Assembly (NCBI GenBank): GCA_900320025.1
Contig: ONQW01000005.1
Location: 23,317-65,460, forward strand
Origin: an uncultured Lachnospiraceae bacterium
GTDB taxonomy: Bacteria > Bacillota > Clostridia > Lachnospirales > Lachnospiraceae
Reading direction: 5' to 3'
Length of the DNA: 42,144 nucleotides
Positions 16,637 to 25,604 of the stretch are shown piece by piece. The notes under the pieces are model-generated. The model did no database searches. It worked only from the letters and a program-made list of their open reading frames with translations, and was not told the DNA's origin. The position numbers and the translations under genes were made by a program. Each line of letters begins with the position of its first letter. Within the stretch, counting starts at the first letter, position 1.

Positions 16637-16754
16637 CGTGCCGATATGGTATGATAAGAGGGATTCAGAGGAAGAAAATTTCAGCGGACAAATGACGCGG
16701 GAAGTGCGCACGGGAAAGAAAACCGGATGCCAAAGAGACACGTGGAGGCGGGAG

Positions 16755-17966
16755 ATGGGAGCAAACCAGGGAATTGTGATCGGTGCCAGTTCGGAATCGA
16801 TTCATGCGATACAGCAGGCGCAGGCGCTCGGCTTGGAGGTCACAGCCCTGGACGGAAACGCTGCGGCGGAGGGACTCCGGGCGGCTGACCATGCGAAGGT
16901 CATGGATATCCGCGACGAGGAGAAGGTGTTTTCGTTCCTTGACACAATCCGTCCGGATGTGGTGCTGCCTGTTCCGATCGGCCGGGTGCTCGTCACGACC
17001 GGTGCGGTGAATGATCATTACGATCTGTGCGGCGTCTCCAGGAAGGCGGCGGAACTAGTGACGGACAAGCTGCGGTTTCATCAGGCGCTCGCGGAAAAGG
17101 AGCTGCGATGCTGCGCGCAGGAGTGGATTCCTGCAGGAATGGATGCGATGGCGATTGAGGCGCAGGCGGGGGCAGATGTGCCCTTTCCGGCGGTCCTGAA
17201 GCCGCGCTTTGGATCCGGCAGCCGCGGGGTGGAGGTTCTGAACAGCCCGGCGGAGTTCTGCCGGGAATTTGCGGAGGGAGCGCCGTACGATGAGGACTAT
17301 GTGCTGGAGACCTGCGTCGCCGGGGAGGAATATGGCGTGGACGGCGCCTATGTGGGCGGAACCTTTTATCTGATTCTGCTGCGGGATAAGCGGCAGACGC
17401 CGCTGCCATACCGGCAGTGCACGGGATATTATTCGGTCCCGGAGGGAGAAATGCCGGATTTTGCGGCGGCGGTGAAGGCGCTGCTGCAGGAGGCAGGGCG
17501 GGTGCTCGGGCTTCAGAACTGCCTGATGCATGCCGATCTCATCCGCGCCGCCGGGGACACGCCGTTTCTCATCGAGATGTCTGCCCGGCCGTCAGGACAT
17601 AATCTCCACAATCTGTTCACTCCGATGGCCACAGGCATCGATCCGGTGCGTGAATTTCTGAAGCTGGCACTGCCGCAGCTGGGGCAGAAGCCATGCTTCA
17701 CACCGGCATCGGTGAAACGGATGGCGATCCGGTACTTTGATCTGCCGGAGGGAACCGTCATCCGCGTTCCGGACAGAGAATCTCTGCGGGCAAAATATCC
17801 GCAGCTCCGGTATTATACCTGTGCGCTCGAGCCGGGCATGGAGCTTGGCCGGGTCACGGACGGCGCCTCGCTGATGCACCGGGGATGTTACGTGCTGGAG
17901 GCGGAGAGCCGCGGGGAACTGGATGAGGCGGCGGAAAGAATCAGCAGCGAATTCACGGTGCGGTGA
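16755..17966 (+). CDS. ATP-grasp ligase in the nonulosonate locus
   Basis: 403 aa. An N-terminal Rossmann-like pre-ATP-grasp domain (IVIGASSESIHAIQQAQALG) is followed by an ATP-grasp fold: DKLRFHQALAEK, PFPAVLKPRFGSGSRGV (phosphate-clamp lysine and Gly-rich loop), an acidic VLETCVAGEEYGVDGAY and IEMSARPSGHN. ATP-grasp enzymes make an acyl-phosphate and join it to an amine, thiol or similar nucleophile; the substrates here are unknown. ATG 16755 has GGAGG at 16744-16748. The frame opens at 16404, but that part covers the tandem array and is not conserved-looking. pseF follows directly. Because pseH is missing, I infer it may acylate the amino-sugar intermediate or the finished sugar; this is a hypothesis. 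Confidence 0.85.
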   Translation: MGANQGIVIGASSESIHAIQQAQALGLEVTALDGNAAAEGLRAADHAKVMDIRDEEKVFSFLDTIRPDVVLPVPIGRVLVTTGAVNDHYDLCGVSRKAAELVTDKLRFHQALAEKELRCCAQEWIPAGMDAMAIEAQAGADVPFPAVLKPRFGSGSRGVEVLNSPAEFCREFAEGAPYDEDYVLETCVAGEEYGVDGAYVGGTFYLILLRDKRQTPLPYRQCTGYYSVPEGEMPDFAAAVKALLQEAGRVLGLQNCLMHADLIRAAGDTPFLIEMSARPSGHNLHNLFTPMATGIDPVREFLKLALPQLGQKPCFTPASVKRMAIRYFDLPEGTVIRVPDRESLRAKYPQLRYYTCALEPGMELGRVTDGASLMHRGCYVLEAESRGELDEAAERISSEFTVR

Positions 17967-18079
17967 TGCGGTCGGAAAACGGGGAAGCGGAGACGCCGCG
18001 TGCAGACAGGAGACAGCAGGTGAAAACAGAGAGCATACATCAGAAGCAGGCAGGCGCAGAGGAAGGGTGGGAGCTGTAC

Positions 18080-18889
18080 ATGGCAAAGGAGCAGACCGGG
18101 TGCGCGGAGACGCGCGCTTCCGACAGCTCACATCCCGCCGACGCTGTGCGGGAAGAGCATCCCGGGTGCGTGGAGGCGCGCACGGAAGCAGACGGAACGG
18201 CACACCGGAGCGTTGCGATCATCACGGCGCGGGGCGGCAGCAGGCGCATCCCGCACAAGAATATCCGGGAGTTTGCGGGCCATCCGATTCTGTATTATTC
18301 AGTGCGGGCCGCGCTGGAGAGCCGTGTCTTTGATGAGGTGATGGTTTCCACCGACTCGGCGCAGATCCGGGAGATCGCGGAGCAGTGCGGCGCGGCGGTC
18401 CCGTTCCTCCGCTCCGACGCCACGGCAGGGGATTATGCGACGACAGACGAGGTCATCGCGGAGGTGCTGCGGGAATATGCGCGGCGGGGAAAGCAGTTCG
18501 ACCGTTTCTGCTGTATCTATCCGACCGCGCCGTTTCTTACACCGGAGCGGCTCCGGACGGCGATGACGATGCTCGGGGAGGCGGAATCCGTGCTGCCGGT
18601 GGTCCGCTTTTCGTATCCGCCGCAGCGGGGATTCACCGTGCGGAACGGAGAGGTGGTCCGGTGGATGCCGGAATTTGCGTCGGCGAGATCGCAGGATCTC
18701 GAACCGGTCTACCACGACGCGGGGCAGTTTTATGCCTGCCGCACAGAGGCGTTCTGGCGCGATGAGACAACCGATGTCAGAAATATGGTGCCGCTGATTC
18801 TGCCGGAGGCCGAGGTGCAGGATATTGACACGCCGGAGGACTGGGAAGCCGCGGAGGAAAAATACCGCCGCCTGCATCCGGGAACATAA
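18080..18889 (+). CDS. pseF: Pseudaminic acid cytidylyltransferase PseF
   Basis: Activates the nonulosonic acid with CTP to CMP-sugar. The N-terminal nucleotide-binding AIITARGGSRRIPHKNI is followed by STDSAQIREIAEQCGAAVPFLR, CIYPTAPFL and DIDTPEDW, as in NeuA/PseF. I chose ATG 18080 (GGGAG six bases upstream; 269 aa). A GTG at 17963 overlapping the ATP-grasp stop would add 39 residues and could be translationally coupled, but lacks a ribosome site. Even from 18080 there are about 45 non-conserved residues before the catalytic core, containing a small internal duplication (TGCAETRA / PGCVEART). Confidence 0.9.
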   Translation: MAKEQTGCAETRASDSSHPADAVREEHPGCVEARTEADGTAHRSVAIITARGGSRRIPHKNIREFAGHPILYYSVRAALESRVFDEVMVSTDSAQIREIAEQCGAAVPFLRSDATAGDYATTDEVIAEVLREYARRGKQFDRFCCIYPTAPFLTPERLRTAMTMLGEAESVLPVVRFSYPPQRGFTVRNGEVVRWMPEFASARSQDLEPVYHDAGQFYACRTEAFWRDETTDVRNMVPLILPEAEVQDIDTPEDWEAAEEKYRRLHPGT

Positions 18890-18904
18890 CCGTATGCAGA
18901 CAGG

Positions 18905-19003
18905 GCTGCGCGGGCGGAACGCGGGATGACTGCGCCGATGGTGTTTTCGGCATTCCTGTCAACGTGGAAAAGCTGCGCGAGCGAAACGTGAGATGACTGC
19001 GCC
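18905..19003 (+). repeat. Pair of 32-bp direct repeats between pseF and the decarboxylase-like gene
   Basis: 18905-18936 and 18972-19003 match at 28 of 32 positions, all differences being transitions. The shared end GATGACTGCGCC, with AACG-x-G before it, also resembles GGAACACGAGATGACGCTGCGC near 31286-31307, linking it to the repeat family at 15.4-15.7 kb and 31.2 kb. No gene is visible in this 140-bp gap. Confidence 0.7.
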
Positions 19004-19029
19004 TGTATGCGGAGAGCGGGGAATCATAA

Positions 19030-20214
19030 ATGAACACACCTTATTATGAAATTGATGAACGAAAGCTGAACGCGGATATTGCCATGCTTCAGCAGGTGCT
19101 TGCGGAGCAGTGGAAACGGCATATCTGTGCCTTTTCTGTCAAAACAAATTCTCTTCCGTGGCTCCTGGTTCATTTCCGAAATGCTGGATTTTACGCCGAG
19201 GTGGTCTCCGCGGAGGAGTATGATCTCGTGCGGCGGCTGGGGTTCGCACCGGACCGTGTGATCTACAACGGGCCGGTCAAGGATCCGGCCGTCTTTGCCC
19301 GCGTGCTGCAGGACGGCGGCATGGTGAATCTAGACTCCTCGCAGGAGCCGGAATGGCTGGCAGAGCTCGCTGCGCAGCATCCGGAGAATACATTCTCCGT
19401 CGGACTGCGGGTCAATGTGGATTTCCGGAAGCTGGTGCCGGAGGAGGTCCCCGCGGACGCGGAGGGAAGCCGGTTTGGATATGACCCGGACAATGGAGAG
19501 CTGGAACAGGTCATCTGCGCGCTGCGCCGGATTCCGCAGGTGCGGATCGCGGGCCTGCATCTGCACTCCTCCACAAAATCCCGCTCTGTGCGCGCCTACG
19601 AGGCGCTGGCTGATCTCGCGGTCCGGACGGCCAGGCAGTATGATCTGTCGCCCGACTATATAGATATGGGGGGCGGTTACTACGGCGGTGTTCCGGGCAA
19701 GCCGGATTTCCGGGACTATGTGCCCGCGATCGCGGCCCGGCTCGGAACGTATTTTGACAAGGAGAAGACGGCGCTCGTCATGGAGCCGGGGGTATCGCTG
19801 GTATCCTCCTCTTTCACCCTGGTCACGGCGGTCAGAGATGTCAAACGAATCGGCGGACAGCGCTATGTGGTCACGGATGGCAGCAGGCTGTACCTCAACC
19901 CGCAGGTGACGAGGCGCTGGTATCCGCACCATTTCGTTCTCCAGTCCGGGCAGCCGCGGGTGGCGGTGCCCACACAGATGATATGCGGCTCCACCTGTAT
20001 GGAGTATGACAGGCTGTTTGAGGCGGAGGGAGAGTCTGCGCTGGCAGAAGGGGATCTTGTGGTATACGATCTCGCCGGCGGGTACACGGTCTGTCTTGTG
20101 CCGCTGTTCATCCATTATTTCCCGGCGGTATACGTCCGGAGAGAGGATGGCACAGTCTTCACGGCGCGTGAACCCTGGACGAATGATGAGTTTCTGCTGA
20201 AGAATCACGTGTAG
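19030..20214 (+). CDS. PLP fold-type III decarboxylase family protein (LysA-like)
   Basis: 394 aa, homologous to diaminopimelate/ornithine/arginine decarboxylases. FSVKTN carries the PLP lysine K38. HLHSSTKS, DMGGGYYGG and EPGVSLVSSS fit the phosphate-binding and barrel positions. CGSTCMEYDRL in the C-terminal beta domain supplies the second-subunit cysteine. The substrate is not predictable: the motifs differ from standard LysA (YAVKAN, GGGLG, CESGD). It lies between pseF and pseI, so a role in making or processing an amino-acid-derived group for the sugar is plausible but unproven. The start at ATG 19030 follows a purine-rich GGGGAA. Confidence 0.85.
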   Translation: MNTPYYEIDERKLNADIAMLQQVLAEQWKRHICAFSVKTNSLPWLLVHFRNAGFYAEVVSAEEYDLVRRLGFAPDRVIYNGPVKDPAVFARVLQDGGMVNLDSSQEPEWLAELAAQHPENTFSVGLRVNVDFRKLVPEEVPADAEGSRFGYDPDNGELEQVICALRRIPQVRIAGLHLHSSTKSRSVRAYEALADLAVRTARQYDLSPDYIDMGGGYYGGVPGKPDFRDYVPAIAARLGTYFDKEKTALVMEPGVSLVSSSFTLVTAVRDVKRIGGQRYVVTDGSRLYLNPQVTRRWYPHHFVLQSGQPRVAVPTQMICGSTCMEYDRLFEAEGESALAEGDLVVYDLAGGYTVCLVPLFIHYFPAVYVRREDGTVFTAREPWTNDEFLLKNHV

Positions 20215-20310
20215 GGAGCGAAGCCGCATGGGATTATCACTGGGACGGAGAATCAGCAGTACAGAGCGGCAAAATAGGAAAGAAAACAGATAGGACGGAG
20301 AATTGCGGTA

Positions 20311-21384
20311 ATGGAGAAGAAGCAGAACGCAGCGGGCGGCAGTGTCGTCATCGGCGGAAAAGCAATCGGACCCGGACATCCGGTCTATGTCGTGGCGGAG
20401 ATGTCGGCAAATCATCTGCATGATTTTCACAGGGCGATGGAGATCGTCCATGCAGCGGCGGAGGCAGGGGCGGATGCCATCAAGCTGCAGACTTACACGC
20501 CGGATACCATCACAATCGACAGTGACAAGCCGTATTTCCGCATCACAGGCGGAACAATCTGGGATGGACAGACGCTCTACGGGCTCTATGAGGACGCCTA
20601 CACGCCGTGGGACTGGCAGCCGCGGCTGAAGGAGGAGGCGGAGAAGCTGGGACTCGCCTGTTTCTCCTCTCCTTTTGATCCGACGGCAGTGTCTTTTATG
20701 CAGGAGATGCAGATGCCGGCCTACAAAATCGCCTCCTACGAGATCACGGATATTCCGCTGATTCGTCTCTGCGCCCGAACCGGAAAGCCGGTGATTCTGG
20801 CCACCGGTGTGGCGAGACCGGAGGATATCCGTCTTGCGGTGAATGCAGTCCGCGCGGAGAATAATCATCAGATTATTCTGCTCAAGTGTGTCTCCGCCTA
20901 TCCGACACCATATGAGGATGTGAATCTGCGCATGATGCCGGGGCTGGGAGAGACGTATCACTGCCTCACGGGACTGTCGGATCATACCATGGGATCGGCG
21001 GTTGCGGCCGCATCCGTGGCGCTCGGTGCCTGCATGGTGGAGAAGCACCTGACGCTGCGCCGCGCCGACGGAGGACCTGACGGCGCCTTTTCCATGGAGC
21101 CGGAGGAATTTGCGGCGATGGTCCGCGATATCCATATTGTGGAGAAGGCGCTCGGCAGCAGCGAGTATCATCTCACGCCGCAGCAGGAGGCGGAGCGGGG
21201 CGGGGCCAGATCTCTGTTTGTCGTGAAGGATATTGCGGAGGGAGAGGAGCTGACGGCGGAAAATATCCGCTCCATCCGCCCCGGAGACGGGCTGCCGCCG
21301 GCGATGACGGCCGAGGTGCTGGGACGTCGTGCGGTGAGAAGACTGGAGCGGGGAGAGCCGCTCCGGCCGGGAGATTTTCAGTAG
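20311..21384 (+). CDS. pseI: Pseudaminic acid synthase PseI (NeuB family)
   Basis: Condenses PEP with the 2,4-diacylamido-trideoxy-L-altrose to form the nine-carbon acid. The 357-aa protein has the NeuB barrel (VVAEMSANH, AIKLQTYTPDT, CFSSPFDPTAV, KIASYEITD, GLSDHTMG, EKHLTL) and a C-terminal SAF antifreeze-like domain (RSLFVVKDIAEGE...RPGDGLPP...). YTPDT and the SAF domain fit PseI rather than sialic acid NeuB. GGAG 20297-20300 precedes ATG 20311. A dispersed palindrome and then pseG follow. Confidence 0.95.
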   Translation: MEKKQNAAGGSVVIGGKAIGPGHPVYVVAEMSANHLHDFHRAMEIVHAAAEAGADAIKLQTYTPDTITIDSDKPYFRITGGTIWDGQTLYGLYEDAYTPWDWQPRLKEEAEKLGLACFSSPFDPTAVSFMQEMQMPAYKIASYEITDIPLIRLCARTGKPVILATGVARPEDIRLAVNAVRAENNHQIILLKCVSAYPTPYEDVNLRMMPGLGETYHCLTGLSDHTMGSAVAAASVALGACMVEKHLTLRRADGGPDGAFSMEPEEFAAMVRDIHIVEKALGSSEYHLTPQQEAERGGARSLFVVKDIAEGEELTAENIRSIRPGDGLPPAMTAEVLGRRAVRRLERGEPLRPGDFQ

Positions 21385-21400
21385 AGAATTCCTGCGCGGC

Positions 21401-21463
21401 TGCGGCATCATTGTCCCGATACGGGAGAAAGCCCATTCGGGCATTTCTCCCGCGAATGCCGCA
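21401..21463 (+). repeat. Dispersed palindromic element, copy 4 (best hairpin)
   Basis: Outer arms TGCGGCAT/ATGCCGCA (21401-21408 and 21456-21463) enclose GTCCCGATAC and a near-perfect stem GGGAGAAAGCCC / GGGCATTTCTCCC with one bulged A. It sits between pseI and pseG, 25 bp before the pseG start. Confidence 0.85.
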
Positions 21464-21487
21464 AAAGACGAGGCACGGGGTATAGGG

Positions 21488-22540
21488 ATGAGCGAGCAGA
21501 GACGGTCCAATTTCATCATCCGGGCGGACGGCAATGCCAGGATTGCGTCAGGACATCTGCGGCGGACACTGTCCATTGCGGCACAGCTGCTGCGCCTCGG
21601 ATGCCGGGTCAGCTATGTGCTTGCCGATGCGGAGAGCGAAGCCATGCTGCTCTCGCAGATGGCGGATGCCGGCATCGGACCGGATAAGATCCGGCGGTAT
21701 GTTCTGGGCGTTTCGTATGGAAATCCCGGCGGGGAGCTTCCCAAGCTGACCGACATACTCCGGCAAAGCGGCGCGGAGGCGCTGCTGACCGATTCTTATG
21801 CTGTGGACGGTGCGTATTTCCATGCTCTGCGTGAGGCAGGGGACTGGTATCTGGCTTATATCGACGACTTTGGCCGGTTCGATCCGGCGGCAGATCTGGT
21901 GGTGAATTATGATCCGCTGCCGGATCCGGCGCGCTATCGCGCGGCAGGGAAGGCTCTGCTCGGACCGGCCTACGCGCCGCTCCGGGAGCAGTTCATGGAT
22001 CTGCGGCCGGAGGTGCGGCCGGAAGTAGGGCGGATTCTGATCACCACGGGCGGAACGGATCCGTTTGGCATGGCGGGACGCATGGCAGAGCTCATCCGGG
22101 AAGACCCGGTGCTGTCGGAGGCGGGAACGGGCGGCGGGATGCCGGACCTCTGCATTCTTGCGCCTGGATATGGAAGAACAGCGGACATGGCGGGGGCGAT
22201 GCAGTCCTGTGATCTCGCGGTCTCAGCCGGCGGCACGACGCTCTATGAGCTCTGTGCGGCGGGCGTGCCGGCCGCCGCCTTTTCGATGTCGGAGGATCAG
22301 ACGCTGTTTGCCGGTGCGATGGGGCGCATCGGCGCGGTTATGTACGCCGGGGATGTCCGGACGGAACAGGAGTCGGTGCTGGAAAAGGTCCGCGCCTTCC
22401 TGCGTCGGAGGATGCGGGATGCTTCTCTCCGCCGGAAGGAGTCGGAGCGGATGCATGGCATCACGGACGGGCGCGGTGCTGTCCGGATCGCGGAAGCGCT
22501 TACCGGAGGCGGGTGTTCTGCGGGAGCGCCGGAGCTGTGA
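21488..22540 (+). CDS. pseG: PseG-type UDP-sugar hydrolase
   Basis: Removes UDP from the 2,4-diamido-2,4,6-trideoxy-altropyranose before PseI; GT-B-like fold. The N-terminal FIIRADGNARIASGHLRR carries the expected Gly-His-Arg motif. LLTDSYAVD, ITTGGTDPFG and SAGGTTLYELCAAGVP are the UDP-binding C-domain signatures. 350 aa, usual length, with no acetyltransferase domain fused at the end (some bacteria have PseG-PseH fusions). It starts at ATG 21488. Confidence 0.93.
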   Translation: MSEQRRSNFIIRADGNARIASGHLRRTLSIAAQLLRLGCRVSYVLADAESEAMLLSQMADAGIGPDKIRRYVLGVSYGNPGGELPKLTDILRQSGAEALLTDSYAVDGAYFHALREAGDWYLAYIDDFGRFDPAADLVVNYDPLPDPARYRAAGKALLGPAYAPLREQFMDLRPEVRPEVGRILITTGGTDPFGMAGRMAELIREDPVLSEAGTGGGMPDLCILAPGYGRTADMAGAMQSCDLAVSAGGTTLYELCAAGVPAAAFSMSEDQTLFAGAMGRIGAVMYAGDVRTEQESVLEKVRAFLRRRMRDASLRRKESERMHGITDGRGAVRIAEALTGGGCSAGAPEL

Positions 22541-22637
22541 CGGGGACAATGTGGACGGCGGCCGGAACTGAGACCGCCTTGTGGAAGCGTGGGGCTTATG
22601 ATAGCGGAGAAGATCCGGATGGAAGGGGGAAACGGAT

Positions 22638-23795
22638 ATGGCGATGACATTGAGCGTAATTGTTCCGGTCTACAACATGGCTTCGGGGGACAAACTGAAG
22701 TGGTGCCTGGACTCTCTTGTGAACCAGACGATAAAGGATGGAAGAATAGAAATCATTGCCGTGGATGATCATTCCACGGACGATTCCTTCGCCATCATGA
22801 AGGAGTATGAACGGCGTTATCCGGAGCGTTTTCTCGCCGTCCGCAGTGCGGCCAATCATCACCAGGGGGGCGCCAAGAACATCGGCCTTGCGCTGGCGAG
22901 AGGCGCATGGATCGGGTTTATTGACGCGGACGACTGGGTTGTGAAGGACTACTATGAGCAGCTCCTGCTCTGGGCGGCGCGGACGGGGGCGGATATGGTG
23001 GGCTGCGATTACTGTCTCACCGGGGAACACAGCTGGACGGTCGGGCAGGTTGTCCATAATAACCGGCCGGAGCAGACGGGCATCATGAACACAGAGAAAT
23101 ACCGCAGGCTGCTGCTTGATACGGGAAGCCTGGTGGTCAAAATATACCGGCGCCGCATCATCTATGGAAACCGCCGGGCGGCAGACCCGGCTTTTGCCGG
23201 GGACAGGGACAGGCTGATCCGGCGCGACGGCACATTCACAGGAACACCGGAGGACATTTTCCCGGAGGACATATTCTACGAGGACAATGCTGTCTGCAAT
23301 ACCTGGATGCTGCGCGCAAAGCACTTTGAATATATTTCGGAACCAATGTACTATTACTATCAGCATGGAGCCTCTACCGTGCACACGATCACGGAGAAGA
23401 ATCTGCAGGACCGGTGTACAGCCGCAAGGCTGATGTGGGAGGAGGCACAGCGGCAGGGCTACGCCGACACTTACCGGCCGGAGCTGGAATTTCTGTTTAC
23501 AGTGCTTTTCTACGTCAACACGCTGTTTTCAGCCATGCCGAGGGAACAGCATATTCCGGACCGGTATGCCTTTACCAGGGCGCTGGCGGAAGAGATGAAA
23601 CGGACCTTCCCGGATTTTGAGCAGAATCCGTATTATCAGGAGCGCATTGATCCGGAGGAGAAGAAGCTCATTGCCATGCAGATGAAGTCACATCGTCAGT
23701 TCTATCTATATTACCGGGCACTCTGGGCATACCGGGATCTGCGGAAAAAGTGCGGGACCCGCTGTCATCCTTATGGAGGTGGAAAATGGGAATGA
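22638..23795 (+). CDS. Family 2 glycosyltransferase
   Basis: GT-A enzyme, 385 aa: [44 protein letters not shown] (DxD-type metal site) and a C-terminal helical part rich in Tyr and Arg. Donor and acceptor cannot be read from the sequence. Its position at the end of the pse locus suggests surface glycan assembly, but nonulosonate transferases are usually not GT2, so it may add another sugar of the same glycan. GGAAGGGGG precedes ATG 22638. The stop overlaps the start region of fhs, so the two are probably translated from one mRNA. Confidence 0.88.
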   Translation: MAMTLSVIVPVYNMASGDKLKWCLDSLVNQTIKDGRIEIIAVDDHSTDDSFAIMKEYERRYPERFLAVRSAANHHQGGAKNIGLALARGAWIGFIDADDWVVKDYYEQLLLWAARTGADMVGCDYCLTGEHSWTVGQVVHNNRPEQTGIMNTEKYRRLLLDTGSLVVKIYRRRIIYGNRRAADPAFAGDRDRLIRRDGTFTGTPEDIFPEDIFYEDNAVCNTWMLRAKHFEYISEPMYYYYQHGASTVHTITEKNLQDRCTAARLMWEEAQRQGYADTYRPELEFLFTVLFYVNTLFSAMPREQHIPDRYAFTRALAEEMKRTFPDFEQNPYYQERIDPEEKKLIAMQMKSHRQFYLYYRALWAYRDLRKKCGTRCHPYGGGKWE

Positions 23796-25462
23796 AATCG
23801 GATATTGAAATTGCACAGGAAGCGGAAAAGCTGCCCATTTCGCAGGTCGCGGCGAGGCTGGGCCTTCCGGAGGACAGTCTGGAGCTGTACGGGAAGTACA
23901 AGGCAAAGCTGACTGAGGAATGCCTGTCCTCGCTCCAGAACAGGGAAGACGGAAAGCTGATCCTGGTCACGGCGATCAATCCCACACCGGCGGGGGAGGG
24001 CAAGACGACGATCAGCATCGGACTGGCGGATGCGTTTCATCAGATGGGAAAGCGCGTATGCCTTGCTCTGCGGGAACCCTCGCTCGGCCCGTGCTTCGGC
24101 GTCAAGGGAGGCGCAGCCGGAGGTGGCATGGCGCAGGTGATTCCCATGGAGGATCTGAACCTGCATTTTACCGGAGATTTTCACGCCATCACCTCAGCCA
24201 ATAATCTGCTGGCGGCGATGCTGGACGATTCCCTTCACTTCGGAAATCCGCTTCGCATCGATCCGACCCGGATTGTCTGGAAACGATGTATGGATATGAA
24301 TGACCGGGCACTCCGCAATATCACAGTGGGACTCGGCGGTCATGCCAACGGACCGGTCCGGGAGGACCATTTTGTCATCACCGCGGCCTCCGAGATTATG
24401 GCGACCCTGTGCCTTGCGGAGAATATGGCGGATCTGAAGAAACGCCTCGCGCGGATTGTCGTGGCCTATGACTATGACGGCGAGCCCGTCACGGCCGGCC
24501 AGCTCGGCGCCGTCGGAGCCATGGCGGCGCTTCTGCGCGATGCCATCCGCCCGAATATGCTGCAGACGCTGGAGCATACCCCGGCGCTGGTGCACGGCGG
24601 CCCCTTCGCCAATATCGCGCATGGATGCAACTCTGTGCGGGCGACGAGGGCAGCGCTGAAGCTGGCGGATTACACCGTCACCGAGGCGGGATTCGGCGCG
24701 GATCTCGGGGCGGAGAAGTTCCTCGATATCAAATGCCGCCTTGCCGGACTGAAACCGTCCGCTGTCGTGCTGGTGGCAAGTATCCAGGCCCTCAAATACA
24801 ACGGCGGCGTGCCGAAGGCGGAGTTCCATCAGGAGAATCTGCCGGCTCTGGAGCGGGGAATCGTCAACCTGGAGAAGCACATAGAGAATCTTCACAAATT
24901 CGGAGTTCCGGTGGTCGTCACGCTGAACTCCTTTGTGTCCGACACAGATGCGGAGTCGCGCTTCGTGGAACAATTCTGCAAGGATCACGGCTGTGCCTTT
25001 GCGAAGGCGGAGGTCTGGGCAAAGGGAGGCAGAGGAGGCCTTGATCTGGCAGAGAAGGTCCTTGAGACCATGGCAGAGACGCCGTCGGCCTATCATCCGA
25101 TTTATGATACGGCAGCACCGCTGAAGGACAAAATCGAAACGATTGCAAAGGAAATTTATGGCGCGGACGGCGTGGAATACACGGCAGCTGCCTCAAAGGC
25201 GCTGAAAACGCTGGAGGACCATGGGTTCGGCGGACTTCCGGTCTGCATCGCCAAGACGCAGTATTCTCTCTCGGATGATCAGCATAAACTGGGCAGGCCC
25301 AGCGGATTCCACATCACGGTCCGGGATGCCTATGTCTCTGCCGGCGCGGGCTTTGTGGTGGTGCTCACCGGTGAAATCATTCAGATGCCCGGACTGCCGA
25401 AGGCACCGGCGGCGCTGAAAATCGATGTGAACGACGACGGGGTTATCACGGGACTGTTCTGA
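23786..25462 (+). CDS. fhs: Formate-tetrahydrofolate ligase
   Basis: ATP-dependent formation of 10-formyl-THF from formate; cytoplasmic one-carbon metabolism and the Wood-Ljungdahl methyl branch. [26 protein letters not shown] (P-loop-like), [19 protein letters not shown] and [14 protein letters not shown] are diagnostic. ATG 23786 is five bases after GGAGGT (558 aa). ATG 23792, overlapping the upstream stop as ATGA, would give 556 aa and is equally possible. The overlap with a glycosyltransferase gene is unusual for a central-metabolism enzyme. Confidence 0.97.
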   Translation: MGMKSDIEIAQEAEKLPISQVAARLGLPEDSLELYGKYKAKLTEECLSSLQNREDGKLILVTAINPTPAGEGKTTISIGLADAFHQMGKRVCLALREPSLGPCFGVKGGAAGGGMAQVIPMEDLNLHFTGDFHAITSANNLLAAMLDDSLHFGNPLRIDPTRIVWKRCMDMNDRALRNITVGLGGHANGPVREDHFVITAASEIMATLCLAENMADLKKRLARIVVAYDYDGEPVTAGQLGAVGAMAALLRDAIRPNMLQTLEHTPALVHGGPFANIAHGCNSVRATRAALKLADYTVTEAGFGADLGAEKFLDIKCRLAGLKPSAVVLVASIQALKYNGGVPKAEFHQENLPALERGIVNLEKHIENLHKFGVPVVVTLNSFVSDTDAESRFVEQFCKDHGCAFAKAEVWAKGGRGGLDLAEKVLETMAETPSAYHPIYDTAAPLKDKIETIAKEIYGADGVEYTAAASKALKTLEDHGFGGLPVCIAKTQYSLSDDQHKLGRPSGFHITVRDAYVSAGAGFVVVLTGEIIQMPGLPKAPAALKIDVNDDGVITGLF

Positions 25463-25604
25463 GTCTGCGCTGAGGGCAGGCGTACCAGTGGTGTTTTCCC
25501 TGCATGGCGTGCAGCCTGCTGATAATCATGACTCTTTCTGCAGTTTTTTATCAGTTCTGCAGAGACATGCCGGCAGAGCGGCTGATTTTGATGCCTCAGG
25601 GGAG

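Noticed and set aside
16404..16754. N-terminal extension of the ATP-grasp gene
   Set aside because: It covers the tandem array; ATG 16755 has a good ribosome site and begins the conserved domain.
19330..21576. 748-codon minus-strand frame over the decarboxylase-like and pseI genes
   Set aside because: It spans two well-supported genes and a repeat, with no protein-like motifs.
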